The notes: a model not told the origin generated them from the sequence alone. A stretch of DNA of 64,000 bases from Azorinus chamasolen (GCA_963576725.1 OY755238.1:29593201-29657200), one strand, 5' to 3'; positions 45,101 to 56,597 are shown, counted from the first letter of the stretch. Numbers and translations: made by a program.

Positions 45101-48100
45101 CTTGTGTTGAAAATGAGACAGTTAGACTTTGTGCAAACATTCACCAGCCGTACTCGTGAATATTTTGTTTAAAGTTACTAGATTCCTAACGTTATATATT
45201 TATAATTGTACACATTCTATTCGCATCGCTCAACCCGACATCGAAATTAAAACTTTAGATCTGTAGTAGATACCTTTAATGTATTCAACTTTAAGCCACA
45301 GACTTATTTTGATATATTTTACCTGATTTTTAAATTCATTACATTTGATCTGTACTCTGGTACTCATGCACATTTATCCTTTAATATATAATTATACACA
45401 ATCGCATCGGTCGACTCGACATCGAAATCAAAAAAATTAGATCTATAGTAGATACCTTTAATGTATTCAACTTTAAGCCACAAACTTATTTTGATATATT
45501 TTGCTTGATTTTTAAATTCGTTACTTGTGATCCGTCCTATGGTACTAATGCACATTTAGTCTTTAATATAATTTTATTCACATTCGCATTGCTCAATCCG
45601 ACATCGAAATCAAAAAAATTAGTTCTATAGTAGATACCTTTAATGTATTCAACTTTAAGCCACATACTTATTTTGATATATTTTGCTTGATTTTTAAATT
45701 CGTTACTTGTGATCCGTCCTATGGTACTAATGCACATTTAGTCTTTAATATATAATTATACACAATCGCATCGGTCGACTCGACATCGAAATCAAAAAAT
45801 TAGATCTATAGTAGATACCTTTAATGTATTCAACTTTAAGCCACAAACTTATTTTGATATATTTTGCTTGATTTTTAAATTCGTTACTTGTGATCCGTCC
45901 TATGGTACTAATGCACATTTAGTCTTTAATATAATTTTATTCACATTCGCATCGGTCGACTCGACATCGAAATCAAAAAATTAGATCCATAGTAGATACC
46001 TTTAATGTATTCAACTTTAAGCCACAAACTTATTTTGATATATTTTGCTTGATTTTTAAATTCGTTACTTGTGATCCGTACTATGGTACTAATGCACATT
46101 TAGTCTTTAATATAATTTTATTCACATTCGCATTGCTCAATCCGACATCGAAATCAAAAAAATTAGTTCTATAGTAGATACCTTTAATGTATTCAACTTT
46201 AAGCCACATACTTATTTTGATATATTTTGCTTGATTTTTAAATTCGTTACTTGTGATCCGTCCTATGGTACTAATGCACATTTAGTCTTTAATATATAAT
46301 TATACACAATCGCATCGGTCGACTCGACATCGAAATCAAAAAATTAGATCTATAGTAGATACCTTTAATGTATTCAACTTTAAGCCACAAACTTATTTTG
46401 ATATATTTTGCTTGATTTTTAAATTCGTTACTTGTGATCCGTCCTATGGTACTAATGCACATTTAGTCTTTAATATAATTTTATTCACATTCGCATCGGT
46501 CGACTCGACATCGAAATCAAAAAATTAGATCCATAGTAGATACCTTTAATGTATTCAACTTTAAGCCACAAACTTATTTTGATATATTTTGCTTGATTTT
46601 TAAATTCGTTACTTGTGATCCGTACTATGGTACTAATGCACATTTAGTCTTTAATATAATTTTATTCACATTCGCATTGCTCAATCCGACATCGAAATCA
46701 AAAAAATTAGTTCTATAGTAGATACCTTTAATGTATTCAACTTTAAGCCACAAACTTATTTTGATATATTTTGCTTGATTTTTAAATTCGTTACTTGTGA
46801 TCCGTACTATGGTACTAATGCACACTTAGTCTTTAATATAATTTTATACACATTCGCATTGCTCAATCCGACATCGAAATCAAAAAGTTAGTTCTATAGT
46901 AGATACTTGTAATGTATTCAACTTTAAGCCACAGACTTATTTTGATATATTTTTGCTTGATTTTTAAATTTTTTACGTGTGATCCGTCCTATGGTACTCA
47001 TGCACATTTAGTCTTTAATATAATTTTATACACATTCGCATTGCTCAATCCGACATCGAAATAAAAAAAATTAGTTCTATAGTAGATACCTTTAATGTAT
47101 TCAACTTTAAGCCACAGACTTATTTTTAAATTCATTACATTTGATCTGTACTCTGGTAGAATCTACTCATGCACATTTATCCTTTAATATATAATTATAC
47201 ACAATCGCATCGGTCGACTCGACATCGAAATCAAAAAATAAGATCTATAGTAGATACCTTTAATGTATTCAACTTTAAGCCAAAGACTTATTTTTAAATT
47301 CATTACATTTGATCTGTACTCTGGTAGAATCTACTCATGCACATTTATCCTTTAATATATAATTATACACAATCAATCGCATCGGTCGACTCGACATCGA
47401 AATCAAAAAAATTAGTTCTATAGTAGATACCTTTAATGTATTCAACTTTAAGCCAAATACTTATTTTTAAATTCATTACATTTGATCTGTACTCTGGTAG
47501 AATCTACTCATGCACATTTATCTTTTAATATATAATTATACACAATCAATCGCATCGGTCGACTCGACATCGAAATCAAAAAAATTAGTTCTATAGTAGA
47601 TACCTTTAATGTATTCAACTTTAAGCCACAGACTTATTTTGATATATTTTTGCTTGCTTTTTTAAATTCGATACTTGTGATCCGTACTATGGTACTCATG
47701 CACATTTAGTCTTTAATATAAATTTATACACATCGCATTGCTCAATCCGAAATCGAAGTTAAAACTTTAGATCTGTGCATAATATATCTCTATAACGCAT
47801 TCAACTTTGTCACATACTTGATTTTTAAATTCGTTACGCTTGGTCCGTACTCATGCACATTTGTCCTTTAATATATATTTATACACATTCGCAAAACTCA
47901 ACCCGACATCGAAATTAAAACTTTAGATCTATAATAGATATCTATAATGCATTCAACTTTAAGCCACGCACTGACTGATATATTTTTACTTGGTTTACAT
48001 TTGGTCCGTAATCATGCACATTTATCCTTTAATATATATTTATGCACATTCGCATCGCTCAACCCGACATCGAAATTAAAATTTTAGATCTATAGTAGAT

Positions 48101-49070
48101 ACCTATAATGTATTCAACTTTAAGCCACACACTTATTTTGATATATTTTTGCTTGTTTTTTTTTTTAAATTCGCTACGCGTGATCCGTACTATGGTACTC
48201 ATGCACATTAAAATTTTAGTCTTTAATATAATTTTATACACATTCGCATTGCTCAATCCGACATCGAAATCAAAAAAAATAGATCTATAGTAGATACCTT
48301 TAATGTATTCAATTTTGCTTGATTTTTAAATTCGTTACGTGTGATCCGTCCTATGGTACTCATGCACATTTAGTCTTTAATATAATTTTATACACATTCG
48401 CATCGCTCAATCTGACATCGAAGTTAAAACTTTAGATTTGTGCATAGTATACATCTCTATAACGCATTCAACTTTGTCACATACTTGATTTTTAAATTCG
48501 TTACGTTTGGTCAGTACTCATGCACATTTGTCCTTTAATATTTATACACATTCGCATCACTCAACCCAACATCGAAATTAAAACTTTAGATCTATAGTAG
48601 ATACTTATAATGCATTCAACTCTAAGCCACAGACTGACTTTGATATATTTTTTACTTGCTTTACGTTTGGTCCCTACTCATGCACATTTATCCTTTAATA
48701 TATATTTATGCACATTTGCATCGCTCAACCCGACATCGAAATTAAAACTTTAGATCTATAGTAGATACCTATAATGTATTCAACTTTAAGCCACAAACTT
48801 ATTTTGATATATTTTGCTTGCTTTTTTAAAACCCGTGATCCGTACTATGATACTCATGCACATCAAAATTTTAGTCTTTAATATAATTTTATACACATTC
48901 GCATCGCTCAACCCGACATTGAAATTAAAACTTTCAACTTTATGCCAGACACTGATTTTGATTTATGTTTTGCTTGATTTTAAAATTCGTTGCGTTGATC
49001 CGTACTCTGGTACTCATGCACATTTTGCCTTAAATATACCTATCTATACACGTTCGCATTGCTCGATATG
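45100..49070. repeat. ~181-bp tandem array with 544-bp higher-order period
   Basis: The GGTACTAATGCACATTTA landmark recurs at 45,541, 45,723, 45,904, 46,085, 46,267, 46,448, 46,629, 46,811 and 46,993. Blocks of three units (544 bp) from 45,541 and 46,085 are nearly identical, while neighbouring units differ more. From 47,100 onward units are shorter and diverged. Minus-strand 66-aa frames here are by-products of the repeat. Confidence 0.9.
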
Positions 49071-50330
49071 TTAAAATTCTATCATAGTCAAAAAAGAATT
49101 AGACTCTTATAAATGCAACCCGAAATGCAAATTTATTTTACTCAATAATTTTTCAGTAACTTATTATAAAATTAAAATTAGCTAGCACAGCGCATTCAAT
49201 ATTAAGCCACTTACTGACTGATATTTTTACTTGATTTCTAAATCCATTACGTTTGATCCGAAACTATAAGATTATATTTAATATATCTGTTAATGTGTCT
49301 CGATGTTGAAAATGAGAGAGTTAGATATTGTACAATTTGACTCAAGCCAATTTAACCTTTAATACATCTACATATTTGCATAGCTCAATGTTAAAAACTC
49401 TAGCATAGTCGAAGATAGGTTTTTAGAATTAAGCAATTGACTCAAGATCCTAATTATGCACATTTGCCTTTAATATATATTTTTTACTTGATTTCTACAT
49501 TTATCATTTTTATCAGAACATGCACAACTCTATTCAAGTCACTGTGTGTTTAGTGTTTCTCGATGATGAAAAAAATTGTGCAATTTGAATCAAGAGCAAT
49601 ACTCATGCACAATTTCCTTTTAATATATATTTATTCACATCTGACATTGAAATTGAAAATTACTCTAGTATAATTATGTACAGTAGCTTGATCTGAAATG
49701 CAATTTTAAGAATATCTTCAAGTCACTGTGTGATTAATGCTAATCACGATTCAGTGTTGGAAAGTTTGAGCAGTTTTACTCAAGAGCAGTACTCATGCAC
49801 ATTTTTCCTTTAATATATATTTTTACTAGATTTCTACATTCATAATTTGTCACCAGAAAGTGTAAAAATCTATTCAAGTCACTGTGTGATTTTGCTAAAC
49901 AGTGTTGAAAAATTTGTGAAATTTGACTCAAGAGCCGTAGAGCTACTCATGCACATTTGCCTTTAATATATATTTTTTTCTTGGTTTCGACATTTAGTAT
50001 GATTGATCTGAAATGTGAAAAAAATCTTTAAGCCACTGTGTGATTGATGCTTATCATTGTTGAAAGTTTTGTGAAATTAAACTCAAGAGCCGTACTCATG
50101 CACATTTTTCCTTTAATATATATTTTTACTTGATTTCTACATTTATTATTTTATCAGAAAATGAAAAACTCTGTTCAAGTCACTGTGTGTTTAATGTTTC
50201 TCGATGATGAAAAAAAAAGTGCAGTTTAAATTAAGAGCCATACTCATGAACATTTTCCTTTTAATATATATTTATTCACATCTGTCATTGGAATTGAAAA
50301 TTAGTCTAGAGTATAATTATGTACAGTAGT
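49070..50330. repeat. Decayed continuation of the tandem array
   Basis: CATGCACATTTTTCCTTTAA and TTCAAGTCACTGTGTGTTTA recur at irregular 150-250 bp intervals. Confidence 0.65.
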
Positions 50331-52880
50331 TATGTGGCTGTATTCATTCACAAATCCCCTAAGGTAAAACATTAAAAGCTTTCCGTAGTGTCTTGAATAT
50401 TCCTTCATTTTGTTAAATCAATGCAAATAAAATAAAGCTTTATATATATAAATCTATAATTTCAAAAATATTCCAAGACCTAGATCTACACTGATTGAAA
50501 ATCTACTCAACAATTTTACTATAGATCTAGATGTAGACAGAAAAAATCCACCGAATCTGTTCAAAGCTTAAGCTATTTCTGAAGAGCTTTATCAATATGA
50601 ATTACTTGTGTGCATTGCAGGACACATGAGAATTTTTTTTATATCATGATTTGACATGAAGCTGTTCCCGAATGCTAGAAGTAGCTAGATCATTCTACTG
50701 AACTCCTGCAAATTGAAGACTTTGAAAAATGAAAATTACCCATCTAGATTTATCAGTGAATTGGCCAGATTGAAGAAAAAATGTTTGAGTTGTGTTAAAT
50801 GTTACCTTTCAAAAAATCCTGAGCATATAAATTGCGAAATATCCATAATATCCATGTTTTATCATTGAGATTTTGAAGCGGTTAACGTTATGCGTATCAG
50901 CGATGTAAACATCGATTCGCTCTGAGCAACGTTACGTCATTTATACATGAAACGTCATAATGATTGGAATGTGTAGTGTTGTGCTTTAGTAAGCGAGAGA
51001 GAATATTTCGTACATGATTTTTTTGGGTCTAAAGTTAAAATTAAATTGTTTGTCTAATTCTTTCTTGATGAAATGAGAAATTGTTGCCTACTGAAAATGC
51101 AACATCTATTATCAAGCTGTACTCAACGTGAAATAGAATGAAATGTTGAAAATCCACGGCTGCTTACTGAGTTACGTTTCGTGCAGGTTAAATGATGTGT
51201 GCTTGGTAATTGAAAACAAACTGAAGCGAATCGTGTAGATCTGTTTTCGAAAGCAATAAATCGACGTTGTTTGTCTGCACTGATTTCAAGCCTAAATGTA
51301 GAGATACAGTTATTTTGCCGTTTTAGCGTATAGCATGCATGGTCAGATTGTAAATCAAAGAATATTGACATTTCATTTCCTTAACGAACTATGCAGATCT
51401 AGATCTAAGTTAAGCCAACTTACAAGTTCTCAACAAACATTAATACTAGATATGTTACTTTTGTATTTGGGACATGTGAAGAAAATCGGGCCTGTTGAAT
51501 GTAGATCTAACTTGATAGTTTAAAAGGGACAGAATTTAGATATTTTGCAAGGAGAAATAACATACTGTACATAGAGCTAATATCTGCATAAAACTGACTT
51601 TTATCAAACAGCAAAATATTAGCCGAATTAAGCTATGTTGAAATATTTGTCTGTAATTTAGCAGTACAGTATAATGTCTAACCAAAAAATAGGATATTTA
51701 CGAATCATGAATTTCTGCGTTTTTGACTTTTGACAGTGAGTCTGATTTTGTAGCAATCAACACATTGACTTGTTTAAGGCTAAAGGTTCATAAGGAAAAG
51801 TGAAATTTTCAATGTATGAAATTAATGCGTCTGTCGGGATTTTTTTATCAAATTTGTCATTTGCAATGTTGAGGCCGAAGAGACCAGACGTGTTTTTGGA
51901 TGCTCTGACAACTTGAAAAATAAGGTAACTCTTACATTATACTGTATTAGATCTATAACACTTAAACATTATGCAAACTTGTATATAAAAAAATAATGGT
52001 TTGTGAATTTGAACTTGAAGAGACCAGACGTGTTTTATAACTCTTCAAGCAGCTGACACAAATTTGTAGTGAAATAGATCTAGTATATAGCACGATTAAT
52101 GCCAAATGAAAAATAAATGTGTGAGTGGGATTTTATTTTTACACAGAATATTTCACTTGCAACTTTGGCTCGGAACAGTTAAAACACTTTATAATATACA
52201 CTATACTGTAACGCGCCGCTGATATCAATGTATAACTTATAGTAATACTATATGAAGAAATGCTTTCTAGATTTCTAGACCATGGGGTGTGCTTCATATT
52301 TGAAACCCAAAATTCATGTTTGTGCTGCTACACAAGTCATTGTTTTTGTATTAATTATCAGAATGCATCAACGGAATAAAAGTACATACAAGTATATTTA
52401 CTTTGTGCTGGTCATTCATCACATTTTTTTTCAAACTACAATTCATATTAAGAAGTTCATGAGTGAAGTTAAACTATAGGACGGCTGAATTTCTTATTCA
52501 ATACATGTCAATTCTCTTTGTCTTTGAACACTCATGAATGTGTCTTGTTCTGATATATGCTCAGTTCAAAATTAAAAAAAGAAAGAGGTGAAAACTTTTT
52601 AAAGCCCTGACTGTTTGATACATGTTTCAAACTAATCTACCCTATGATATAACTAATTAAAACAAATATTTAGCATTATACACTCTACACTGTAGATCTA
52701 TATACTGTACTGTATAACAAAGTCGTAAGTTGCAATTTGACTTTGATGGTATCAGATATGTTTTGATGCCAATCAAGTTCGCTAAAATTTATACTCTATA
52801 ATGTATACTGTATACTGTGTACTGTGTTTGAGATGTTTTTGGATGTTCAATATAAGTAAAGAATCAAAATGAATGCAATA
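50330..52880. other. AT-rich non-coding stretch
   Basis: Contains a CRE-module copy (50,860-51,015) and inverted relatives of the 161-bp unit near 51,870 and 52,010 (GACCAGACGTGTTTT). No supported gene. Confidence 0.55.
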
Positions 52881-52885
52881 GATGG

Positions 52886-52891
52886 TTTATT
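52886..52891 (-). terminator. Poly(A) signal for the BIR gene
   Basis: AATAAA on the minus strand, about 85 bases after the stop codon of the 52,976-53,455 gene. Confidence 0.5.
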
Positions 52892-52975
52892 TTTTCAACA
52901 ATGATCAATGAACATAATATAAAATAAATTTCGTATTTCCATTCTGAGCAAATTAAAAGTTTGTGGTTGTCCATT

Positions 52976-53455
52976 TCAATACATATAGCCTCCATGCGAA
53001 TTTTTCTTCAAGGAACTACTGCAAAATGGGAATGTCTTCTGTGTACTATGAATATTGTTTCCAAAAGTTACTGTGTTGGTCTGGTTGCTGCTGTTGCTGT
53101 TGGTATTGATGTTGCTAGTGTACACTTTGTTGGGTTGAATACCATCTTTTCTGTCGATCATACTATGGTTCAAACATTTCACCATATTCAGATACATACA
53201 AGTAGGAGAATACTTTTCATGGTCCTTCCAAGGCTGGTCCGTTGGTAACCACGCGTGAAGCCTCAATCCACATGAGTGGCATTGGCAAACATCTGAGTAA
53301 CCACAATAGTAAAACCCGCTCTCTACGATTTCTTGTTTGGTTGGGTGTTGCATTTGAACAGGCCACACGTCAAAACTCTTTAGCCTTGAGGCAGCAAACC
53401 TCATATCCAATGCAGGTGTGGGTTGAAAAACTAGACCGTCGGTTTCATTGGACAT
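52976..53455 (-). CDS. Single-BIR-domain (IAP-like) protein without RING
   Basis: 159 residues from the ATG at 53,455. A longer open frame to 53,506 would need GTG and would cross the TATA region. One BIR domain spans about residues 22-90. It has R and SF-WP at the start, a GFYYCG stretch, and the zinc signature C59-x2-C62-x16-H79-x6-C86 with the D-PW-H context. BIR domains bind caspases or IAP-antagonist peptides and can block apoptosis. The C-terminal 65 residues are Asn/Ser/Thr-rich with no RING, so ubiquitin ligase activity is not expected. A TATTTAA box about 55 bases upstream sits in a 172-bp divergent region shared with the C2H2 gene. A host-derived IAP is possible, but the compact layout favours a viral gene. 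Confidence 0.85.
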   Translation of the reverse strand: MSNETDGLVFQPTPALDMRFAASRLKSFDVWPVQMQHPTKQEIVESGFYYCGYSDVCQCHSCGLRLHAWLPTDQPWKDHEKYSPTCMYLNMVKCLNHSMIDRKDGIQPNKVYTSNINTNSNSSNQTNTVTFGNNIHSTQKTFPFCSSSLKKNSHGGYMY

Positions 53456-53506
53456 GTTTGTATAGTGAAATGAGATAATGTGTGAACACTGTTTGAAAAA
53501 TGTCAC

Positions 53507-53580
53507 TTAAATATATTTTTTTGCCCAATTGATCTTGTATGAATTGCATTATTTTGTGTGCTTCGTATATTATATAAGGC
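53507..53580. promoter_or_regulatory. Divergent promoter of the BIR and C2H2 genes
   Basis: TATTTAA on the minus strand (about 53,507-53,517) and TATATAAGG on the plus strand (53,571-53,579) face outward. Confidence 0.7.
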
Positions 53581-53627
53581 AACACAACTCTTATGTACAC
53601 TATCTGCTTTGACATCTAGACGCAAAC

Positions 53628-53810
53628 ATGTCTATGCCACAAGAACAAATAAACACTGTCGGTGCTGATATCAAGACATGCGACGTATGCAACAAAGTTA
53701 TGAAACGTAAAAATTTTCTGAGGCATACGAAGTCAAAAAGCCACATCATCCACCAGCGCTATCACAGACTAGTCTTTCCAAGTATTGGGAGCTCGAGTCT
53801 GTCATCGTGA
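53628..53810 (+). CDS. Small C2H2 zinc-finger ORF
   Basis: 60 residues, ATG 49 bases after a TATATAAGG box. One C2H2-type finger is visible: C18-x2-C21-x11-H33-x5-H39, followed by a basic His-rich tail. Single fingers of this spacing bind nucleic acid or protein; the target is unknown. The ORF overlaps the next one in the -1 frame. That frame is open from about 53,715, so the two may be halves of one protein separated by an indel, by splicing, or by -1 frameshifting; an A-AAT-TTT heptamer in the right phase is at 53,711-53,717. Confidence 0.6.
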   Translation: MSMPQEQINTVGADIKTCDVCNKVMKRKNFLRHTKSKSHIIHQRYHRLVFPSIGSSSLSS

Positions 53811-54220
53811 ACTTCGAACAGTTTGAATGCGAATTCATCAGAAGCATACAAATTTTGCATTCATGTTTGTTTGAGAATGGCATGTTCCACCTGAAATGTT
53901 CACCAAAGGAACTTTTCCGAGAACTGATGACATTGTACCAGCATGTCCAATATGTGTACCAACAGAAAGCCTTTTTGAGACAAATACAAAGGAACTCATA
54001 TCAGTCAACTGATGAGTTTGTTACTGTGGGTACATATATGCAGTTGCAGCAACAGTTTGACGAGTTGCAAAGAAAACTTTCTACTCTGACTGGAACAGAA
54101 TCTGATGTGAACAATATAAATTGTTCTACCATGCAAAGTACGGGAGATTATGAAAATATGTCCACATCACAACTACAATGTCCTATCGCTGAGACCGTGA
54201 AAACTGAACCAGAATCATGA
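53807..54220 (+). CDS. Gln-rich, probably coiled-coil ORF overlapping the C2H2 ORF
   Basis: Open from upstream in this frame. The first codon of the ATG/GTG-started frame is GTG and the first ATG is at 53,882. It has no promoter of its own. The middle (residues about 45-100) is Gln/Leu-rich with likely coiled coil (MQLQQQFDELQRKLSTL). The C-terminus is acidic and ends in VKTEPES, which resembles a SUMO-consensus psi-K-x-E context. Probably the C-terminal part of a protein beginning with the C2H2 finger, interrupted in this copy or joined by frameshifting. Function unknown. An ATTAAA signal lies at about 54,311. Confidence 0.5.
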   Translation: MNFEQFECEFIRSIQILHSCLFENGMFHLKCSPKELFRELMTLYQHVQYVYQQKAFLRQIQRNSYQSTDEFVTVGTYMQLQQQFDELQRKLSTLTGTESDVNNINCSTMQSTGDYENMSTSQLQCPIAETVKTEPES

Positions 54221-54434
54221 ACTGACTAATATGTTTCCTTGTATAAACTCTAGAAATGCAATTAGAAAATGTTTTAGTGTAGCATGTTATGTTGTTTTGC
54301 TTGAGAATTATTAAAATATTACTGAAATTACAAACTTTCCTTGTATTCTTTGTTTTCATTATGTAATAGTATGGAAAATGTATATTAGTGTGTTACAAAC
54401 CTCTACAATTTATGTTGAACAGTTGGTTAGGAAA

Positions 54435-54911
54435 ATGAGGTTTAGTATATGCAAAGACCCACAGAAATGCTTTCGATGTGGATTCTTAACAGCACCTACT
54501 TCAAACAGTTCAGCTACATATCATGTATGGCGAATGTACGCTATTCTCAAGGCAAATGATATCAATATGTTAGATTTCATCGCCTGCAACTATCCATTCT
54601 GTGACAAGTGTCATGGGCTATACAAAACGGTCATGGATGAACAAGGTCTTGTAAAAAACTCATTTGTCAATGGACTATATGTTCACTGTGCATTGCACAT
54701 TGCCGATATTGAATATGTAGAAGATAGATTATCAAACGTGGACATGAAAACTCAAATGATGTTTGAAGACTTAGAGTTGTTTGCCACTCCGCCAATAATG
54801 TATTCGGTTAAAGAAATGTTTTTTGTTGATGATATATTTGGGGACAGAAATATAGACATATCAAAGAAGTCGGATTTGGAAACATTTTATTTGCATTCTA
54901 AACCATACTAA
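54435..54911 (+). CDS. Cys-rich paralogue family member 1
   Basis: 158 residues from ATG 54,435, which aligns with the start of its two paralogues; an upstream in-frame ATG at 54,378 would add 19. The family signature is CFRCG near residue 12, then W-R-x-Y, and a C-x4-C-x2-CH-LYK block about 45 residues later: four cysteines and a histidine suited to one zinc site. A conserved Y-H-A/C segment follows. Function unknown. It faces the two other members on the minus strand and shares their protein layout at low identity, so the duplication is old. No clear TATA box was seen. Confidence 0.7.
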   Translation: MRFSICKDPQKCFRCGFLTAPTSNSSATYHVWRMYAILKANDINMLDFIACNYPFCDKCHGLYKTVMDEQGLVKNSFVNGLYVHCALHIADIEYVEDRLSNVDMKTQMMFEDLELFATPPIMYSVKEMFFVDDIFGDRNIDISKKSDLETFYLHSKPY

Positions 54912-54929
54912 TATATCAAACCATCAACT

Positions 54930-55481
54930 CTATTTGTTTTCAAAATTCTTGCAAAAACATTCACTTTTATCCAATTCCCTGAAAAACAGTTCAACATCAG
55001 TCCTTCTTGTATAGTCAATATGCTCCGATTTGAAAAGTTCCATATAGAATTCAAGCTCGGTTACAGGAAGACTTAATCGCTTACTAGCGAAACGTCTTTC
55101 ATCTCCAACATCAAAATTCTCTGCATGGAATTTTTGCCCGTCTTGTGGTGGCGGAATGTCTTGAAGAATCTTGTTACATAGTATATCTCCACTGTAGTGA
55201 AGAATCGCGGCAAATACAGCATAATGTATGTATAAATCATCACTGGCTTCAGAAAATCCATTGTTACCAACTTTTGCTTTATATAATTCGTGGCATTTTA
55301 GACACATTGGATAGAAAGCACAGCGTATACGTCTTTGATCATCGATCCCATTTTCAACACCAATGCAGAAAAGTTTGTAGATACGCCACAAATAAAAAGT
55401 CATGATACCATCGACTTCTTTTTCAATATATCCACATCTGTAACAAAACTCTGGGTTCTGATATATTGTTCTGGGTTCCAT
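54930..55481 (-). CDS. Cys-rich paralogue family member 2
   Basis: 183 residues. CYRCG at about residue 13, a T-F-Y-LWRIYK segment, then CAFYPMCLKCHELYK around residues 55-70, matching the C-x4-C-x2-CH pattern of its paralogues. The C-terminal half is charged with Phe/Tyr. The TATA box TATATAAACC (plus-strand 55,521-55,530) lies 40 bases before the ATG. It ends tail-to-tail with member 1 (18 bases between stops). It is highly similar to member 3, indicating a recent duplication of this segment. Function unknown; a zinc-stabilised fold is an inference. Confidence 0.75.
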   Translation of the reverse strand: MEPRTIYQNPEFCYRCGYIEKEVDGIMTFYLWRIYKLFCIGVENGIDDQRRIRCAFYPMCLKCHELYKAKVGNNGFSEASDDLYIHYAVFAAILHYSGDILCNKILQDIPPPQDGQKFHAENFDVGDERRFASKRLSLPVTELEFYMELFKSEHIDYTRRTDVELFFRELDKSECFCKNFENK

Positions 55482-55585
55482 ATCAAGATTAATGCTGTGT
55501 TGTATTTGTTATAGCTACATGGTTTATATAGTCATCGTTGACTTTAAAGTGCAGTTCACATTCGGTTAGTTCATTACTTCTTATC

Positions 55586-55700
55586 ATAACTTGGCTGAGA
55601 AAACAGATTTGAGAAAGTCAGAGTAGCTACCATAGAACGGGTGAAGACCTACTAAGGCAACTGTATAGGGAATTCATCATAATGGATTTCTGCAAGTGCG
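55586..55700 (+). pseudogene. Broken copy of the 89-aa histone-type-3'-end gene
   Basis: Matches segments of the 56,598 gene (ACTTGGCTGAGAAAAC, AGAGTAGCTACC, GAACGGGTGAAGACCT, AATGGATTTCTGCAAG) with large internal deletions. The start codon position reads ATA instead of ATG. No stem-loop remains. Confidence 0.75.
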
Positions 55701-55740
55701 AATTTTAAACGAACCTGGTTAGATCATCGAAACAAAAAAT

Positions 55741-55798
55741 CGATTTGGAAACATTTTATTTGCATGCTAAACCATAATGACATATCAAACAATCAACT
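55741..55798 (+). pseudogene. Duplicated 3' tail of Cys-rich member 1
   Basis: GATTTGGAAACATTTTATTT and following bases repeat 54,876-54,930. Together with member 3 this shows that member 1's end and member 2 were copied as one block about 0.87 kb long. Confidence 0.75.
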
Positions 55799-56350
55799 CT
55801 ATTTATTTTCAAAATTCTTGCAAAAACATTCATTTTTATCGAATTCTCTGTAAAAGATTTCAACATCAGTCCTTCGTGTAAAGTCGATATGTTCTGATTT
55901 CATAAGTTCAAGGATGAAACCAAACTCGCTCGAAGTAAATGATAATCTTGAACAAGCGAAACGACGTCCATCCCAGACATAAAAATCCTGTTTACGAAAT
56001 TTTAGCCGATCTTGTGGCGACAAAGTATCTTGATAAATCTTGTTACATAGTTTCTCTCCTTTATAATGAAGAATCGCGACAAATGCTGCATAATGTATGT
56101 ATAAATCATCACTGGCTTCAGAAAATCCATTGTTTCCAACTTTTGCCTTATACAATTCATGGCACTTCAGACACAAAGGATATACAGCACGACGCACACT
56201 TATATTTTCTTTGGACGGTTTTTCAACACCAACACAGAAAATTTTGTAGATACGCCACAAATAAAAAGTCATGGTACCATCGACTTCTCGTTCAATGTAT
56301 CCACATCTGTAACAAAACTCTGGGTTCTGATATATTGTTCCGGGTTCCAT
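55799..56350 (-). CDS. Cys-rich paralogue family member 3
   Basis: 183 residues from ATG 56,350, which aligns with member 2; an upstream in-frame ATG at 56,419 would add 23 unmatched residues. CYRCG, LWRIYK and C-x4-C-x2-CHELYK are all retained and the length equals member 2. The upstream region has been altered by an insertion relative to member 2, and the TATA equivalent reads TATACATACA, so expression may differ. Function unknown. The open frame shows that it has stayed intact since duplication. Confidence 0.75.
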   Translation of the reverse strand: MEPGTIYQNPEFCYRCGYIEREVDGTMTFYLWRIYKIFCVGVEKPSKENISVRRAVYPLCLKCHELYKAKVGNNGFSEASDDLYIHYAAFVAILHYKGEKLCNKIYQDTLSPQDRLKFRKQDFYVWDGRRFACSRLSFTSSEFGFILELMKSEHIDFTRRTDVEIFYREFDKNECFCKNFENK

Positions 56351-56484
56351 ATCAATACTTATGTATGTTCTGTGATGGTACCATTTGGTCGACTGTGTTT
56401 TGTATGTGGTATGACACATGTTTATACTTTGTCATAATTGTTATAGCCACATGTATGTATAGTCATCGTCGCCTTTTGAGCAGG

Positions 56485-56563
56485 TGATTCTGATTGGTTG
56501 AAATTTAACTCGCATTCTGATTGGTTCTTCTAGTAACAGTACTAGAACTCAGAGTATAAAAGG
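56485..56563 (+). promoter_or_regulatory. Promoter of the 89-aa gene: two inverted CCAAT boxes and TATA
   Basis: GATTGGTT occurs at about 56,490 and 56,518, and GTATAAAAGG at about 56,554-56,563, 35 bases before the ATG. The CCAAT-plus-TATA layout is typical of replication-dependent histone promoters. Confidence 0.75.
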
Positions 56564-56597
56564 CAGCGCACACTCGATAATATCATTATTTCTCATC

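Noticed and set aside
45364..46825. Series of near-identical 63-66-aa minus-strand ORFs
   Set aside because: They are the same frame through a 181-bp tandem repeat; no promoter or start context.
51123..51371. 82-residue minus-strand ORF
   Set aside because: No motif, no promoter, AT-rich surroundings.
53504..53506. GTG at 53,504-53,506 as start of the BIR gene
   Set aside because: It would place the start inside the TATA region; the ATG at 53,455 has proper spacing.
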